Assembly (NCBI GenBank): GCA_026710825.1 | Contig: JAPOQH010000096.1 | Location: 1-36,501 of the forward strand | Length of the DNA: 36,501 nucleotides | Direction: 5' to 3' | Source: Chloroflexota bacterium | Lineage (GTDB): Bacteria > Chloroflexota > Dehalococcoidia > Lucifugimonadales > UBA3495 | Shown here: in pieces, positions 12,190 through 26,204 of the stretch | Numbering within the stretch: position 1 is the first letter of the stretch | How the letters are laid out: every line of letters starts with the position of its first letter | Position numbers and translations under genes: made by a program | The notes under the pieces: generated by a model | Database searches by the model: none | Told to the model about the DNA's origin: nothing | The model's input: only the letters and a program-made list of their open reading frames with translations

Positions 12190-13605
12190 ATGACCAGCCC
12201 CAACACTCGAATCGAACGCGACTCAATGGGTGAAATGCAGGTGCCCGCCGATGCGCTCTACGGTGCATCCACCATGCGGGCGGTGCTGAATTTCCCGATC
12301 AGCGACCTGCGCTTCCCGCGGCAGTTTATCCGCGCTCTTGGCCTCATCAAATTGGCCTGCGCGCAGACCCATATGGACCTCGGGGTGCTGGACCCCACCA
12401 TCGGCAACGCCATCATTCAGGCCGCCCAGGAAGTCGCCGACGGCATGCATGATAACCACTTCGTGCTGGACATCTTCCAAACCGGCTCGGGAACTTCGAC
12501 CAATACCAACGCCAACGAGGTGATCGCCAACCGTGCCAGCCAGATTCTGGGCGGCGACCTGGGTTCCCGTTTGGTGCATCCCAACGACCACGTCAACCTG
12601 GGCCAGTCGTCCAATGACGTGATACCCACCGCCATCCACTTGGCAGCGCTTCTGGGCATGAAGGAAGACCTCATACCCGCTTTGGAAGAACTGCGCGCCG
12701 CGTTGCAGCAAAAGTCCGACGAGTTCTGGCCCATCGTAAAAACCGGTCGCACCCACCTGCAGGATGCCACCCCGGTGCGTCTGGGTCAGGAGTTTTCAGG
12801 GTATGCCGGCCAGGCAGAATACGGCATTTCCCGGGTCCGCCGCGCCGAGGAAGCCCTCGCCGAGGTGGCTCTGGGCGGCACCGCCGTCGGCACCGGAGTC
12901 AACACGCATCCCGAGTCATCTGGCCGCACCTGCGCCCGATTGTCCCAGATGACCGGCGTCAACATCAGGGAAACTGGCAACCACTTCCAGGCCCAGTCAA
13001 CTCTCGACGGGGTCGTCGAAGCCAGCGGTCAGCTCAAGACCGTGGCCATCAGCATGCACAAAATCGCCAACGACATTCGGTTCCTCGGTTGCGGCCCCCG
13101 TGCCGGGCTCGGTGAGATCAACGTCCCCGAAGTCCAGCCGGGAAGCAGCATCATGCCCGGTAAAGTGAACCCGGTCATCTCGGAATCTGTCATCCAGGTG
13201 TCCGCTCAGGTAGTCGGCAACGATGCTGCGGTGGCCCTCGCCGGCGCCGGCGGATATTTCGAACTCAACACGATGATGCCTTTGGCGGCGTACAATCTGC
13301 TCCAGTCGGTTTCTTTGTTGGCGGCCTCCGCCCGCAACTTCGCGGAGCAGTGCGTCGTCGGCATTACGGCCACTGACACCGGGCCGGCCATGGTCGAGAA
13401 GGGACTGATGCTGGGTACCGCCCTGGCTCCGTCAATTGGCTATGACGCCGCCGCCGGGATCGCCAAGAAAGCCGCGGATACCGGCCAAACTATCCGGGAA
13501 GTCGCCCGCGCTGAAACCACTCTCTCGGAAGCCGAACTCGACGAACTTCTCAATCCCGAGGAGATGACCAAACCCAGTTTGGAAGTTCGTGCCGGCGGTG
13601 GATAG
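12190..13605 (+). CDS. fumC: Fumarate hydratase, class II
   Basis: FumC interconverts fumarate and L-malate in the TCA cycle without an iron-sulfur cluster. The 471-residue protein has the superfamily signature GSSIMPGKVNP (318-328) with the catalytic serine in the flexible loop. It also has TGRTHLQDATP (185-195; H189), HPNDHVNLGQSSNDVIPTA and GGTAVGTGVNTHPE. GSSIMPGKVNP and the GRTHLQDATP segment favour fumarase over aspartase, which usually reads PAKVNPV. The segment TGSGTSTNTNANEV is slightly aspartase-like, so a mixed assignment is not fully excluded. AAGGA (12173-12177) precedes the ATG by 12 nt. Confidence 0.92.
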   Translation: MTSPNTRIERDSMGEMQVPADALYGASTMRAVLNFPISDLRFPRQFIRALGLIKLACAQTHMDLGVLDPTIGNAIIQAAQEVADGMHDNHFVLDIFQTGSGTSTNTNANEVIANRASQILGGDLGSRLVHPNDHVNLGQSSNDVIPTAIHLAALLGMKEDLIPALEELRAALQQKSDEFWPIVKTGRTHLQDATPVRLGQEFSGYAGQAEYGISRVRRAEEALAEVALGGTAVGTGVNTHPESSGRTCARLSQMTGVNIRETGNHFQAQSTLDGVVEASGQLKTVAISMHKIANDIRFLGCGPRAGLGEINVPEVQPGSSIMPGKVNPVISESVIQVSAQVVGNDAAVALAGAGGYFELNTMMPLAAYNLLQSVSLLAASARNFAEQCVVGITATDTGPAMVEKGLMLGTALAPSIGYDAAAGIAKKAADTGQTIREVARAETTLSEAELDELLNPEEMTKPSLEVRAGGG

Positions 13606-13651
13606 ACCGGTCGGATACGTCAAATCCCGCTGGATCTGTGACCGATGGCGA

Positions 13652-13696
13652 TTGACAAAACTTCACGTTGACATGTAAAATATTGACACTGTTAAC
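13652..13696 (+). promoter_or_regulatory. Candidate rpoBC promoter region with three TTGACA boxes
   Basis: The consensus -35 hexamer TTGACA occurs three times, at 13652-13657, 13668-13673 and 13683-13688, spaced 16 and 15 bp apart. The first is 18 bp upstream of TAAAAT (13676-13681), a near-consensus -10. The second is followed 18 bp later by the weaker TTAACT. GTTGACA (13667-13673) and TGTTAAC (13690-13696) form an inverted repeat with one mismatch. The leader to the rpoB ATG is about 185 nt. Within the 267-nt gap I see no gene and no rplJ/rplL. Confidence 0.55.
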
Positions 13697-13872
13697 TAAA
13701 TATGAAAGTCGTCGCCATTGCTCAGATTTTTCACCTGCACCCTCTGACCTGAACCACCTTTGATTCGGCTTGCTGTTGTCAGCGGGCCGTTTCGTCGTGT
13801 CTGTTCAAGCGTCACGAGGGGCATGCCAGCTTCGCTTTCCCCCCTCCCGAACCCGCCAGGAGTGTCGATATT

Positions 13873-16800
13873 ATGGTGCTTACCCGTAAACGCTCAGGCC
13901 GAAACAATCGCGGTTTAACCGCCCGCGACGTCAAGACCTATTCCGATTCCGACATCGCCAACGCCCTTGACGTACCCAACCTGATCCGCAGCCAGATTGA
14001 ATCCTTTGATTGGTTCAAGACCAATGGTTTGGCGGAGACGTTCCGCGATTGCTCCCCCATCGTCGCCGGGATCACCCGGCGATTCGCCAACGGCGAAGCT
14101 TCGCGACGCGCCGAGCGCTTCGAACTCTATTTCCTGGATCACTGGTTCGACGATCCGCCTTATTCCCCTGAGGAATGCCGGGAACGCGAGATCACCTTTT
14201 CGCAACCCCTGTACGTCAAGGCACAGTTGCGCGATCAGGAAACCGGCGAAATAACCGAGTCCGACATCTTCTTCGGCGACGTTCCCATGATGACCGACAC
14301 CGGCACGTTCATTATCAACGGCGCCGAGCGAGTCCTCGTCAGCCAACTACAGCGCGCCCCCGGAGTCTATTACGAACGCGAATTGTCGCAGGACCCGGCT
14401 TGCCCCGAATGCGGCAAACTCGAAAACTGGTATTACAAGGGACGTATCTCCGCCAGCCGCGGCGCCCGCATCGAACTTTCCACCTGGACCCACTACTACG
14501 CGCGCCGACGCAACCTGCCGGAAACGATCACCGTCAGCGTCGACCGTCGTCGCAGGATGGGCGTCTCCACGTTCCTCCACGCGTTGGGCATCGTTAACGC
14601 TGAGGAAATGCGTGCCCTTTTCTCTGACATCGACTATCACGACTGCCGGCCCTTTGTAGGCGGCGTCGAACCCGCTCCCGATCGGGATTACAACCCCCGC
14701 GAGGAAGAGCTGAGGTCATTGTGGGATCGCATTCATCCCGACCGCGATTACAACCGTGAACAGTCTTTCCGCATCGGACTGGCTCAACGCAACCTCTACA
14801 AATGGCTGCGCCCCGGCGAGCCGGCCGTGCAGGTCGACGCGGCATGCACTTTCGTGATGAATCATTTCTTCGACGGTCGCCGTTTCGACCTCGGCGAAGT
14901 CGGACGGATCAAGGTCGACCAGAGGTTGGGTCGCGCCGCCTCCCAGATTTTGACCGAATCGCAGAAATCCGTGCTGCAATTCGTGCGCCAGCAACATGGC
15001 ACAACTGGCGAGGGCGTTTCCCCCGCTGAAGTCTTCGAGGCATCCGGAAGCGAACAGCGCATCCTCGCCGAGCGTGACATCGACGCCCTCATCACCTACG
15101 GCTATTTGATCCGCACCGCCGAACGTCTCATCGAGCCGTTGGATCTGTTTGCGGAAGCGTCCGACGAGGCCGTGCCCGTCCACCTGACCTGCTTCGACGC
15201 CGCCAATGCCGGTACCCTTCTATCAGCAATCGAAGGTTCGGAAGACGACGGGTTGCAGGTGAGCGTTCAGTCCCTCGTGACCGAAACCCTGGGAGATCCT
15301 GTCGCAATCTCGACGCAGCAGATTGCCGCTGGCGTGGCCGCAGATGACGCTATCACGTCCGGCGAACTGAGCATCCTGAAAAACCGCTTTATCGCCGAAC
15401 ACAGCATCGTGGAAGCGGGCCAGTTGATCTACGCCGAAAGAGTTAGCCAGGGGCCCACGCAGTGCTGGCAGTTGACACCGGTTCGCGCCCGTGCCTCTTG
15501 GATCGTGGGCGTAGTCACCGAGATCAACTCCGGTCCCAACGGCAATATGCACAAGGTCAAGCTGAACTTGCCAGGCATACCCTTGCCGGAACGCCGCGTT
15601 CTGGATCTTAACGACATTATCGATACCCTCTACGCGCTGATCGAGAACCACATCAGCAATGAAGATCCTCGGGACAACATCGACCACCTTGGTAACCGGC
15701 GCGTTCGTGTCGCCGGGGAGCTGATGCGCGACCAGGTCCGCATCGGACTGCTCCGCATGCACCGCATGTTCCAGGACCGCGTCGGCCGCTTGGAGAAGCC
15801 GGAAGATGCCGTGCCCGCCAAATTGGTCAACGTCCGACCGGTTACCGGCGCCATCCGCGAATTCTTTGGCGGCGACAAACTGTCCCAATTCATGGATCAG
15901 ACCAACCCGTTGGCGGAACTGACCCATAAGCGCCGCCTGTCCGCTCTCGGGCGCGGTGGACTAACCCGCGAACGCGCCGGCTTCGACGTTCGAGACGTCC
16001 ACGCCTCGCACTACGGCCGGATCTGCCCCATCGAAACTCCCGAAGGCGCGAACATCGGGTTGCTCAGCAGCCTGGCCGCGTACGCGCGCATCGACCGGCT
16101 TGGGTTCATCGAGACCCCCTACTGGCCTGTCATCAGGCAACTCTGGCTGAGCGATTGCAGGACGCCTGGTTTCCCCGGTTACTTCGATCCCATCGGGCAC
16201 GTCGTCGCCAATGACGTCTCTACTCGCAAGGGCGAAGTCATCGTTCATGCCGGCGAAGTAATTGACTCGGACCACATGCGGCGATTGGGACGACTGGCTC
16301 CCGATACCGTCATTGACGTCGTCCCATTTGTGGACATTCGACCCGAAAACGTGCAGTACCTCACGGCAGACCAGGAAGAGCGGTTCCGGATCGCTCAGGC
16401 GAACTCCAGCTTTGACGAGCTTTACCAGTTCACGGATGACCTCGTCGAAGTTCGGGAGGGAGACAACTACCGTCTGGCCTCCCCAACCACCGTCGAGTTC
16501 GCCGACGTATCGCCGCTCCAGATCATGAGCGTCTCTGCCGCGTTGATCCCGTTCCTGGAGCACGACGACGCCAACCGTGCCCTCATGGGTTGCAACATGC
16601 AGCGGCAGGCGGTTCCCCTGCTCCAGCCCCAGGCTCCGCTGGTCGGAACCGGCATTGAGAGTCGGGTGGCCCGCGACAGCGGGCAGGTGCTGCTGTCCCG
16701 TGCACAGGGTTCGGTGGTTTCCGTCAACGGCAACGCGATCGTCGTGGTCGACGACTCGGGTCAAAAACACTCTCACCGCTTGGTCAAATTCGCCCGCACC

Positions 16801-18432
16801 AACCAGGGCACCTGTTTGAATCAGCGTCCTATGGTGCAAAAAGGCGATTATGTCTACGTTGGCGACGCCCTCGCCGACAGTTCATCCACCGACGGCGGAG
16901 AGTTGGCCCTCGGACAGAACGTCCTGGTCGCTTTCATGTCGTGGGAGGGCTACAACTACGAAGACGCCATCATCATCAGCGAACGCTTGGTGAAGGACGA
17001 CCAATTCACCTCTGTGCATATTGAAAAGTACGAGGTCGAGAGCCGTTCCACCAAGTTGGGCGACGAGGAGATCACCCGCGACATCCCCAACGTTGGCGAA
17101 GGTAACCTGCGGGACCTAGACGAGCGCGGAATCATCCGCATCGGCGCCGACGTCGGACCGGGCGACATCCTGGTGGGTAAGGTAACGCCCAAGGGCGAAA
17201 CCGAAATGACCGCCGAGGAACGCCTGCTGCGCGCAATCTTTGGCGAAAAATCCAAGGACGTCCGCGACACTTCCCTCCGTGTACCCCACGGCCAGAGGGG
17301 CAAGGTCATCGCCGTCAAAACCCTCAGCCGCGAAAAAAGGAGCGAAGAGGAACCCGGAGACACGCTGCCGCCTGACGTCAACGAAGCCATCCGAGTTTGG
17401 GTCGCCCAGACCCGCAAAATCTCGGTCGGCGACAAGATGGCTGGCCGTCATGGCAACAAGGGCGTGGTCTCCCGCATCCTCCCCGAGGAGGATATGCCCT
17501 TCCTCTCCGACGGCACCCCTGTTGACATCATTCTGAATCCCATCGGAGTGCCTTCCCGGATGAACTTGGGACAGGTGCTGGAAAGCCACCTGGGCTGGGC
17601 TGCCCGTGGGCTCAACTTCCAGGCCCTGACACCCGTGTTCGAAGGCGCCGACGACGACCACATCGAAGATTCCCTGGCACGGTGGTGGTTCGGCGAACAA
17701 GCCGCTGCCGCCAGCAGTGACGGAGAATCCGGCGGCAACATAGACCCCGCCATAGTGCACGATTGGCTTCAGGGTCAGGGTTTCGACCCGGAAGCCATCT
17801 TCGACGAAGACCAGCCAGGAAAGGCCAGGCAAGCCTGTCTCTATCTATGGCTCCGTGATGTGGCTGGCGAAAATCCCAACGGCCTGTCCATGGGTGAAAT
17901 GCACCAGCTTGCGCTGGACGTTCACCGTCGGCGTTTGATATCTCCGCCCACTTTCGCCAAATTCCAGCTCTACGACGGCAGGTCGGGCGAAGCGTTTGAC
18001 CAGCCGGTCGCCGTGGGCAGCATCTACATGCTCAAGCTGATCCACCTGGTGGAAGACAAGATTCACGCCAGGTCCACCGGCCCCTACTCCATGATCACCC
18101 AGCAGCCTTTGGGCGGAAAAGCCCAGTTCGGCGGCCAACGGTTCGGTGAAATGGAAGTGTGGGCTCTCGAGGCATACTCCGCCGCCCATAACCTTCAGGA
18201 GGTTCTAACCATCAAATCCGACGACGTTACCGGTCGGGTCAACACTTATGAATCCATCGTCAAGGGCAATCCCATCAGTCAGCCCGGAATCCCTGAGTCT
18301 TTCAACGTACTGCTCAAAGAGCTCCAGAGCTTGGGCCTCAACGTACGCTTGGAAGAAGAGGAAGAACAGGACGACGCCAGTCTCGGACTGCCCGGCGAAG
18401 ACGACTATCTCTTTGCTTCGGAGGTGAACTAA
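13873..18432 (+). CDS. rpoB: DNA-directed RNA polymerase subunit beta, with a large insertion
   Basis: This is the core polymerase beta subunit, 1519 residues against a usual 1150-1350. AGGAG (13858-13862) sits 10 nt before the ATG. Conserved blocks include the rifampicin region FFGGDKLSQFMDQTNPLAEL (664-683) and the following THKRRLSALG, then YGRICPIETPEGANIGL, SWEGYNYEDAI, GDKMAGRHGNKGVVS and the C-terminal LGGKAQFGGQRFGEMEVWALEAY. Between GRIKVDQRLG (ending ~353) and RVLDLNDIIDTL (from ~575) about 215 residues replace what is a short linker in E. coli. A CPEC pair (C177, C180) adds a small knuckle-like insertion. About 60 additional residues precede FAKFQLYDGRSGE near the C terminus. All universally conserved blocks are in frame, so it is functional. 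Confidence 0.98.
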   Translation: MVLTRKRSGRNNRGLTARDVKTYSDSDIANALDVPNLIRSQIESFDWFKTNGLAETFRDCSPIVAGITRRFANGEASRRAERFELYFLDHWFDDPPYSPEECREREITFSQPLYVKAQLRDQETGEITESDIFFGDVPMMTDTGTFIINGAERVLVSQLQRAPGVYYERELSQDPACPECGKLENWYYKGRISASRGARIELSTWTHYYARRRNLPETITVSVDRRRRMGVSTFLHALGIVNAEEMRALFSDIDYHDCRPFVGGVEPAPDRDYNPREEELRSLWDRIHPDRDYNREQSFRIGLAQRNLYKWLRPGEPAVQVDAACTFVMNHFFDGRRFDLGEVGRIKVDQRLGRAASQILTESQKSVLQFVRQQHGTTGEGVSPAEVFEASGSEQRILAERDIDALITYGYLIRTAERLIEPLDLFAEASDEAVPVHLTCFDAANAGTLLSAIEGSEDDGLQVSVQSLVTETLGDPVAISTQQIAAGVAADDAITSGELSILKNRFIAEHSIVEAGQLIYAERVSQGPTQCWQLTPVRARASWIVGVVTEINSGPNGNMHKVKLNLPGIPLPERRVLDLNDIIDTLYALIENHISNEDPRDNIDHLGNRRVRVAGELMRDQVRIGLLRMHRMFQDRVGRLEKPEDAVPAKLVNVRPVTGAIREFFGGDKLSQFMDQTNPLAELTHKRRLSALGRGGLTRERAGFDVRDVHASHYGRICPIETPEGANIGLLSSLAAYARIDRLGFIETPYWPVIRQLWLSDCRTPGFPGYFDPIGHVVANDVSTRKGEVIVHAGEVIDSDHMRRLGRLAPDTVIDVVPFVDIRPENVQYLTADQEERFRIAQANSSFDELYQFTDDLVEVREGDNYRLASPTTVEFADVSPLQIMSVSAALIPFLEHDDANRALMGCNMQRQAVPLLQPQAPLVGTGIESRVARDSGQVLLSRAQGSVVSVNGNAIVVVDDSGQKHSHRLVKFARTNQGTCLNQRPMVQKGDYVYVGDALADSSSTDGGELALGQNVLVAFMSWEGYNYEDAIIISERLVKDDQFTSVHIEKYEVESRSTKLGDEEITRDIPNVGEGNLRDLDERGIIRIGADVGPGDILVGKVTPKGETEMTAEERLLRAIFGEKSKDVRDTSLRVPHGQRGKVIAVKTLSREKRSEEEPGDTLPPDVNEAIRVWVAQTRKISVGDKMAGRHGNKGVVSRILPEEDMPFLSDGTPVDIILNPIGVPSRMNLGQVLESHLGWAARGLNFQALTPVFEGADDDHIEDSLARWWFGEQAAAASSDGESGGNIDPAIVHDWLQGQGFDPEAIFDEDQPGKARQACLYLWLRDVAGENPNGLSMGEMHQLALDVHRRRLISPPTFAKFQLYDGRSGEAFDQPVAVGSIYMLKLIHLVEDKIHARSTGPYSMITQQPLGGKAQFGGQRFGEMEVWALEAYSAAHNLQEVLTIKSDDVTGRVNTYESIVKGNPISQPGIPESFNVLLKELQSLGLNVRLEEEEEQDDASLGLPGEDDYLFASEVN

Positions 18433-18435
18433 AAC

Positions 18436-23658
<5,223 letters not shown>

Positions 23659-23698
23659 ATCCTCCCCGCATATTCGCGCAAGCGAAGCAACTTACACT

Positions 23699-23726
23699 AG
23701 GGGCGAACGGTGTTTCGCCCCTTTTT
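23699..23726 (+). terminator. Intrinsic terminator after rpoBC
   Basis: AGGGGCGAA (23699-23707) pairs perfectly with TTCGCCCCT (23714-23722) around a 6-base loop. The run of five T (23722-23726) overlaps the foot of the stem. It lies 40 nt after the rpoC stop and before the pyrD ATG. Confidence 0.9.
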
Positions 23727-23754
23727 CAAAATATCGACCGACATAGGACGCACC

Positions 23755-24714
23755 ATGGACCTCACCGTCAATCTACATTCCGTAAACGCCCCCAGCCTCA
23801 AATTGGCGAACCCGGTGATGATCGCATCGGGTACATTCGGATATGACGGTTACGGCAGAGGAATTGATGATGACGCCCCACTCGCCTCTCTGGGAGCGGT
23901 GCTGCCCAAAACGTTCACACGCTACGGGAGGGAAGGCAACCCGGAACCACGTTGGTTCCCGTCGTCATTCCGCGAGGGGATGGCTGCCGGAGAAACCACG
24001 CTGCTCAACTCCATCGGTCTGACTAATCCAGGCATCGAAATCGCGATGTCCGAGTTGGCTCCCAAATGGGCCGAAACGGACGCCAACATGGTCATGAGCA
24101 TGTCCGGCGACAGCCTCGATCAATGGGAGGAAATGGCGGGCTACACCCGGGGAATCGACGGGTTCGCAGCCATCGAGCTCAACCTGAGTTGCCCTAACGT
24201 CGATGACGGGGCCATGTTTAGCCACCGGCCTCATCTCACTGAAGCGGCCGTCGCCGCCGTCCGCCGTCAAACCGAATTGCCCGTTTGGGCCAAGCTATCC
24301 CCCAACGTCCCGGACATCACCGAAATCGCTCACGCTGCCGTCGGGGCGGGAGCGGATGCCCTCACGATCTCAAACACTGTCCCCGCATTGCACATCGACG
24401 TTGACACCGGGTTGGCCGTGCTCGGCACCGGGTATGGCGGACTTTCCGGGCCTGCCCTCCGTCCGGTAGCTATGGCGTTGGTGCACAAAGCGTCCCAGGC
24501 GGTCGACGTCCCGGTAATAGGAGTGGGCGGAATCATGACTGGTCGGCATGTGGCCGAATACCTGTTGGCGGGCGCGTCCGCCGTCCAGGTGGGCAGCGCA
24601 AACCTGACCGATTTGAATGCCCCTTTCCGCATCCTCTCTGAACTTGAGGCGCTCCTGGCGCAATGGGAAATCTCAAACCTCTCTGAGATCATCGGAAAGG
24701 CCGAATTTCCCTGA
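23755..24714 (+). CDS. pyrD: Dihydroorotate dehydrogenase, class 1 (PyrD, 1B-like)
   Basis: PyrD oxidises dihydroorotate to orotate in pyrimidine synthesis, using FMN. The ATG at 23755 is chosen because AGGA (23745-23748) precedes it; an upstream GTG at 23710 lies inside the rpoC terminator. The 319-residue protein has the N-terminal LANPVMIASGTFGYDG, KTFTRYGREGNPEPR, LLNSIGLTNPG, and the catalytic Cys C146 in ELNLSCPNVD. IGVGGIMTGRHVAEYLLAGASAVQVGSA is the phosphate-binding end. A catalytic Cys (not Ser) and the lack of an N-terminal membrane helix mean class 1. Class 1B enzymes pair with the PyrK electron-transfer subunit, which is not adjacent here. Confidence 0.95.
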   Translation: MDLTVNLHSVNAPSLKLANPVMIASGTFGYDGYGRGIDDDAPLASLGAVLPKTFTRYGREGNPEPRWFPSSFREGMAAGETTLLNSIGLTNPGIEIAMSELAPKWAETDANMVMSMSGDSLDQWEEMAGYTRGIDGFAAIELNLSCPNVDDGAMFSHRPHLTEAAVAAVRRQTELPVWAKLSPNVPDITEIAHAAVGAGADALTISNTVPALHIDVDTGLAVLGTGYGGLSGPALRPVAMALVHKASQAVDVPVIGVGGIMTGRHVAEYLLAGASAVQVGSANLTDLNAPFRILSELEALLAQWEISNLSEIIGKAEFP

Positions 24715-24851
24715 TACCGACCGAATCTCTCAACGCCCGCAACGTTCCGGCCCGCATCACAACCCACCCCGCGTGATCTATTTCGTACCCTGACTCCCTT
24801 GCAAAGCGCCCGGCCAATATGTGAATCGTGCCTCGAGAATGAACGACGTGC

Positions 24852-26060
24852 TTACCACGCTTCCCTGAGCACGGCCTCCAGTTCCTCAACGCCTCCAACC
24901 GGCCTGATGTTTCGATGCAAACCGAAATCGGTCATCGCGTCCTGCGCGATTTCCGAAATCCCTTCGGCCGGAACCCCGACCTCCCGCAGCGCGCCCGGCA
25001 GGCCAATCGCTTCGAAGAACCCGCCCACCGCATCGGCGGCCGATTCGGCGGCCTGCTCGTCCCCGGCTCCGGGCTCCCGCACACCCAGGGCGTCCGCCAC
25101 TCTGGCTTGACCGCCAACGTTGTGCGACCGATTGAATCGCATGCCCGGCGCCGTGGCGATGGAATACGCCGCCCCGTGGCTGCAATCCGGGTATCTTGTG
25201 TCCAGGCTGTGGGCCAGCGCGCTCACGACTCCCAACGCAGATCCGCTGGCTCCCGTGTCCCACGCCCGGTTGTACATGAACGACGCCACGCACAGGTTGA
25301 GCCTCGCCTCCCCATCATCAGGGTTTTTCCGCGTCGCCGGCAGGTTTTCCACCAGCAAGCCCAGGGATGCCAGGAGGTCCGCTGTCGCCATCGTGTTCAG
25401 CGTCGGTGCCTGCAACGCGCTGATCACGCCGCTGAACAGCGACCCCGCCGCGCTGATGCACAACTCCGCTGGCGCTGTAAGCAGAGCCTCAGTGTCCCAG
25501 ATCACCGACGCCGGCCGCGTCTTCGGGTCAAACATCTCCAGACGATGACCAGTCTCACCGTCGATGATCGCAGTTCCGGCCCTCGTGGTCGCAGTTGTTG
25601 GCGTGGTGAGCACCACGATGTTGGGCAATTTGGGTCGCATCAACCGGGGACTGACCGGCCGTTGCCCGGGCGGATACTTGGTCGCGTGATCCTGCGGAGT
25701 GCCTCCCTCCGCAAGCATGATGATAATCGCCCGCGCCGTGACCACCGCGCTGCCTCCCCCAACGGCAATCACTAGATCGGCGTCCGCTTCTCGCGCCATG
25801 CGGACTCCTTCCTGCACGGCGGTTTCGGGAGACCCTGCCTGCACGCCGTCAAACACGCCGGCCAGTTCGCCGGCCAGTGCCTCGCGAATCCTCTCAATCA
25901 GATCGGTCCGCCGCGCCACCGATTGACCGCATACGACGAACGGCCTCTGCGCGCCGAGTCGGCCCATCTCCCCACGGAGGTTGGATAGCGCGTCGTCCCC
26001 GCCGTACACCCGCACTGGGTAAGCCACGTGCCGAAAGGGATTAACCGAGTTTGCAGACAT
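24852..26060 (-). CDS. Iron-containing alcohol dehydrogenase family protein with degenerate metal site
   Basis: The 402-residue protein has the two-domain fold of iron-dependent alcohol dehydrogenases and most resembles the maleylacetate-reductase branch. It has a GGGS nucleotide loop at 101-104, TTPTTATTRAGTAIID (152-167) and two histidines, H284 (ALAHSL) and H295 (CSHGAA), at the usual metal positions. The segment that normally supplies an Asp/Asn and a His reads ISAAGSLFSGVISAL (202-216), so L208 and V212 replace them. The Asp usual after GGGSxx is also missing (GGGSAVVTA). It may be metal-free, bind a different cofactor or be non-catalytic. It is divergent from the PaREP1-like gene, with 144 nt between them, and its substrate is unknown. 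Confidence 0.85.
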   Translation of the reverse strand: MSANSVNPFRHVAYPVRVYGGDDALSNLRGEMGRLGAQRPFVVCGQSVARRTDLIERIREALAGELAGVFDGVQAGSPETAVQEGVRMAREADADLVIAVGGGSAVVTARAIIIMLAEGGTPQDHATKYPPGQRPVSPRLMRPKLPNIVVLTTPTTATTRAGTAIIDGETGHRLEMFDPKTRPASVIWDTEALLTAPAELCISAAGSLFSGVISALQAPTLNTMATADLLASLGLLVENLPATRKNPDDGEARLNLCVASFMYNRAWDTGASGSALGVVSALAHSLDTRYPDCSHGAAYSIATAPGMRFNRSHNVGGQARVADALGVREPGAGDEQAAESAADAVGGFFEAIGLPGALREVGVPAEGISEIAQDAMTDFGLHRNIRPVGGVEELEAVLREAW

Positions 26061-26183
26061 ACCACCACCAGGAATTCAGATTTTGGGAAACAGCCTGCGC
26101 CGCAGTGTACCCGACCAATTCATCAACCGCCACACAGATGGGGACAGGCCGCACGTGTCGATACCGGCCGGCGGCCCGCCCTA

Positions 26184-26192
26184 TGCTAAAAT
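26184..26192 (+). promoter_or_regulatory. Candidate extended -10 promoter, near-leaderless
   Basis: TGCTAAAAT (26184-26192) fits an extended -10 (TGn followed by TAAAAT). Transcription would start near 26199, only about 6 nt before the ATG at 26205. No ribosome site is visible, which suggests a leaderless message. No convincing -35 is present. Confidence 0.4.
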
Positions 26193-26204
26193 TCACGGAC
26201 CGAC

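Noticed and set aside
23710..23754. Upstream GTG start for pyrD
   Set aside because: It lies inside the rpoC terminator, whereas the ATG at 23755 has a ribosome site and the family N terminus.
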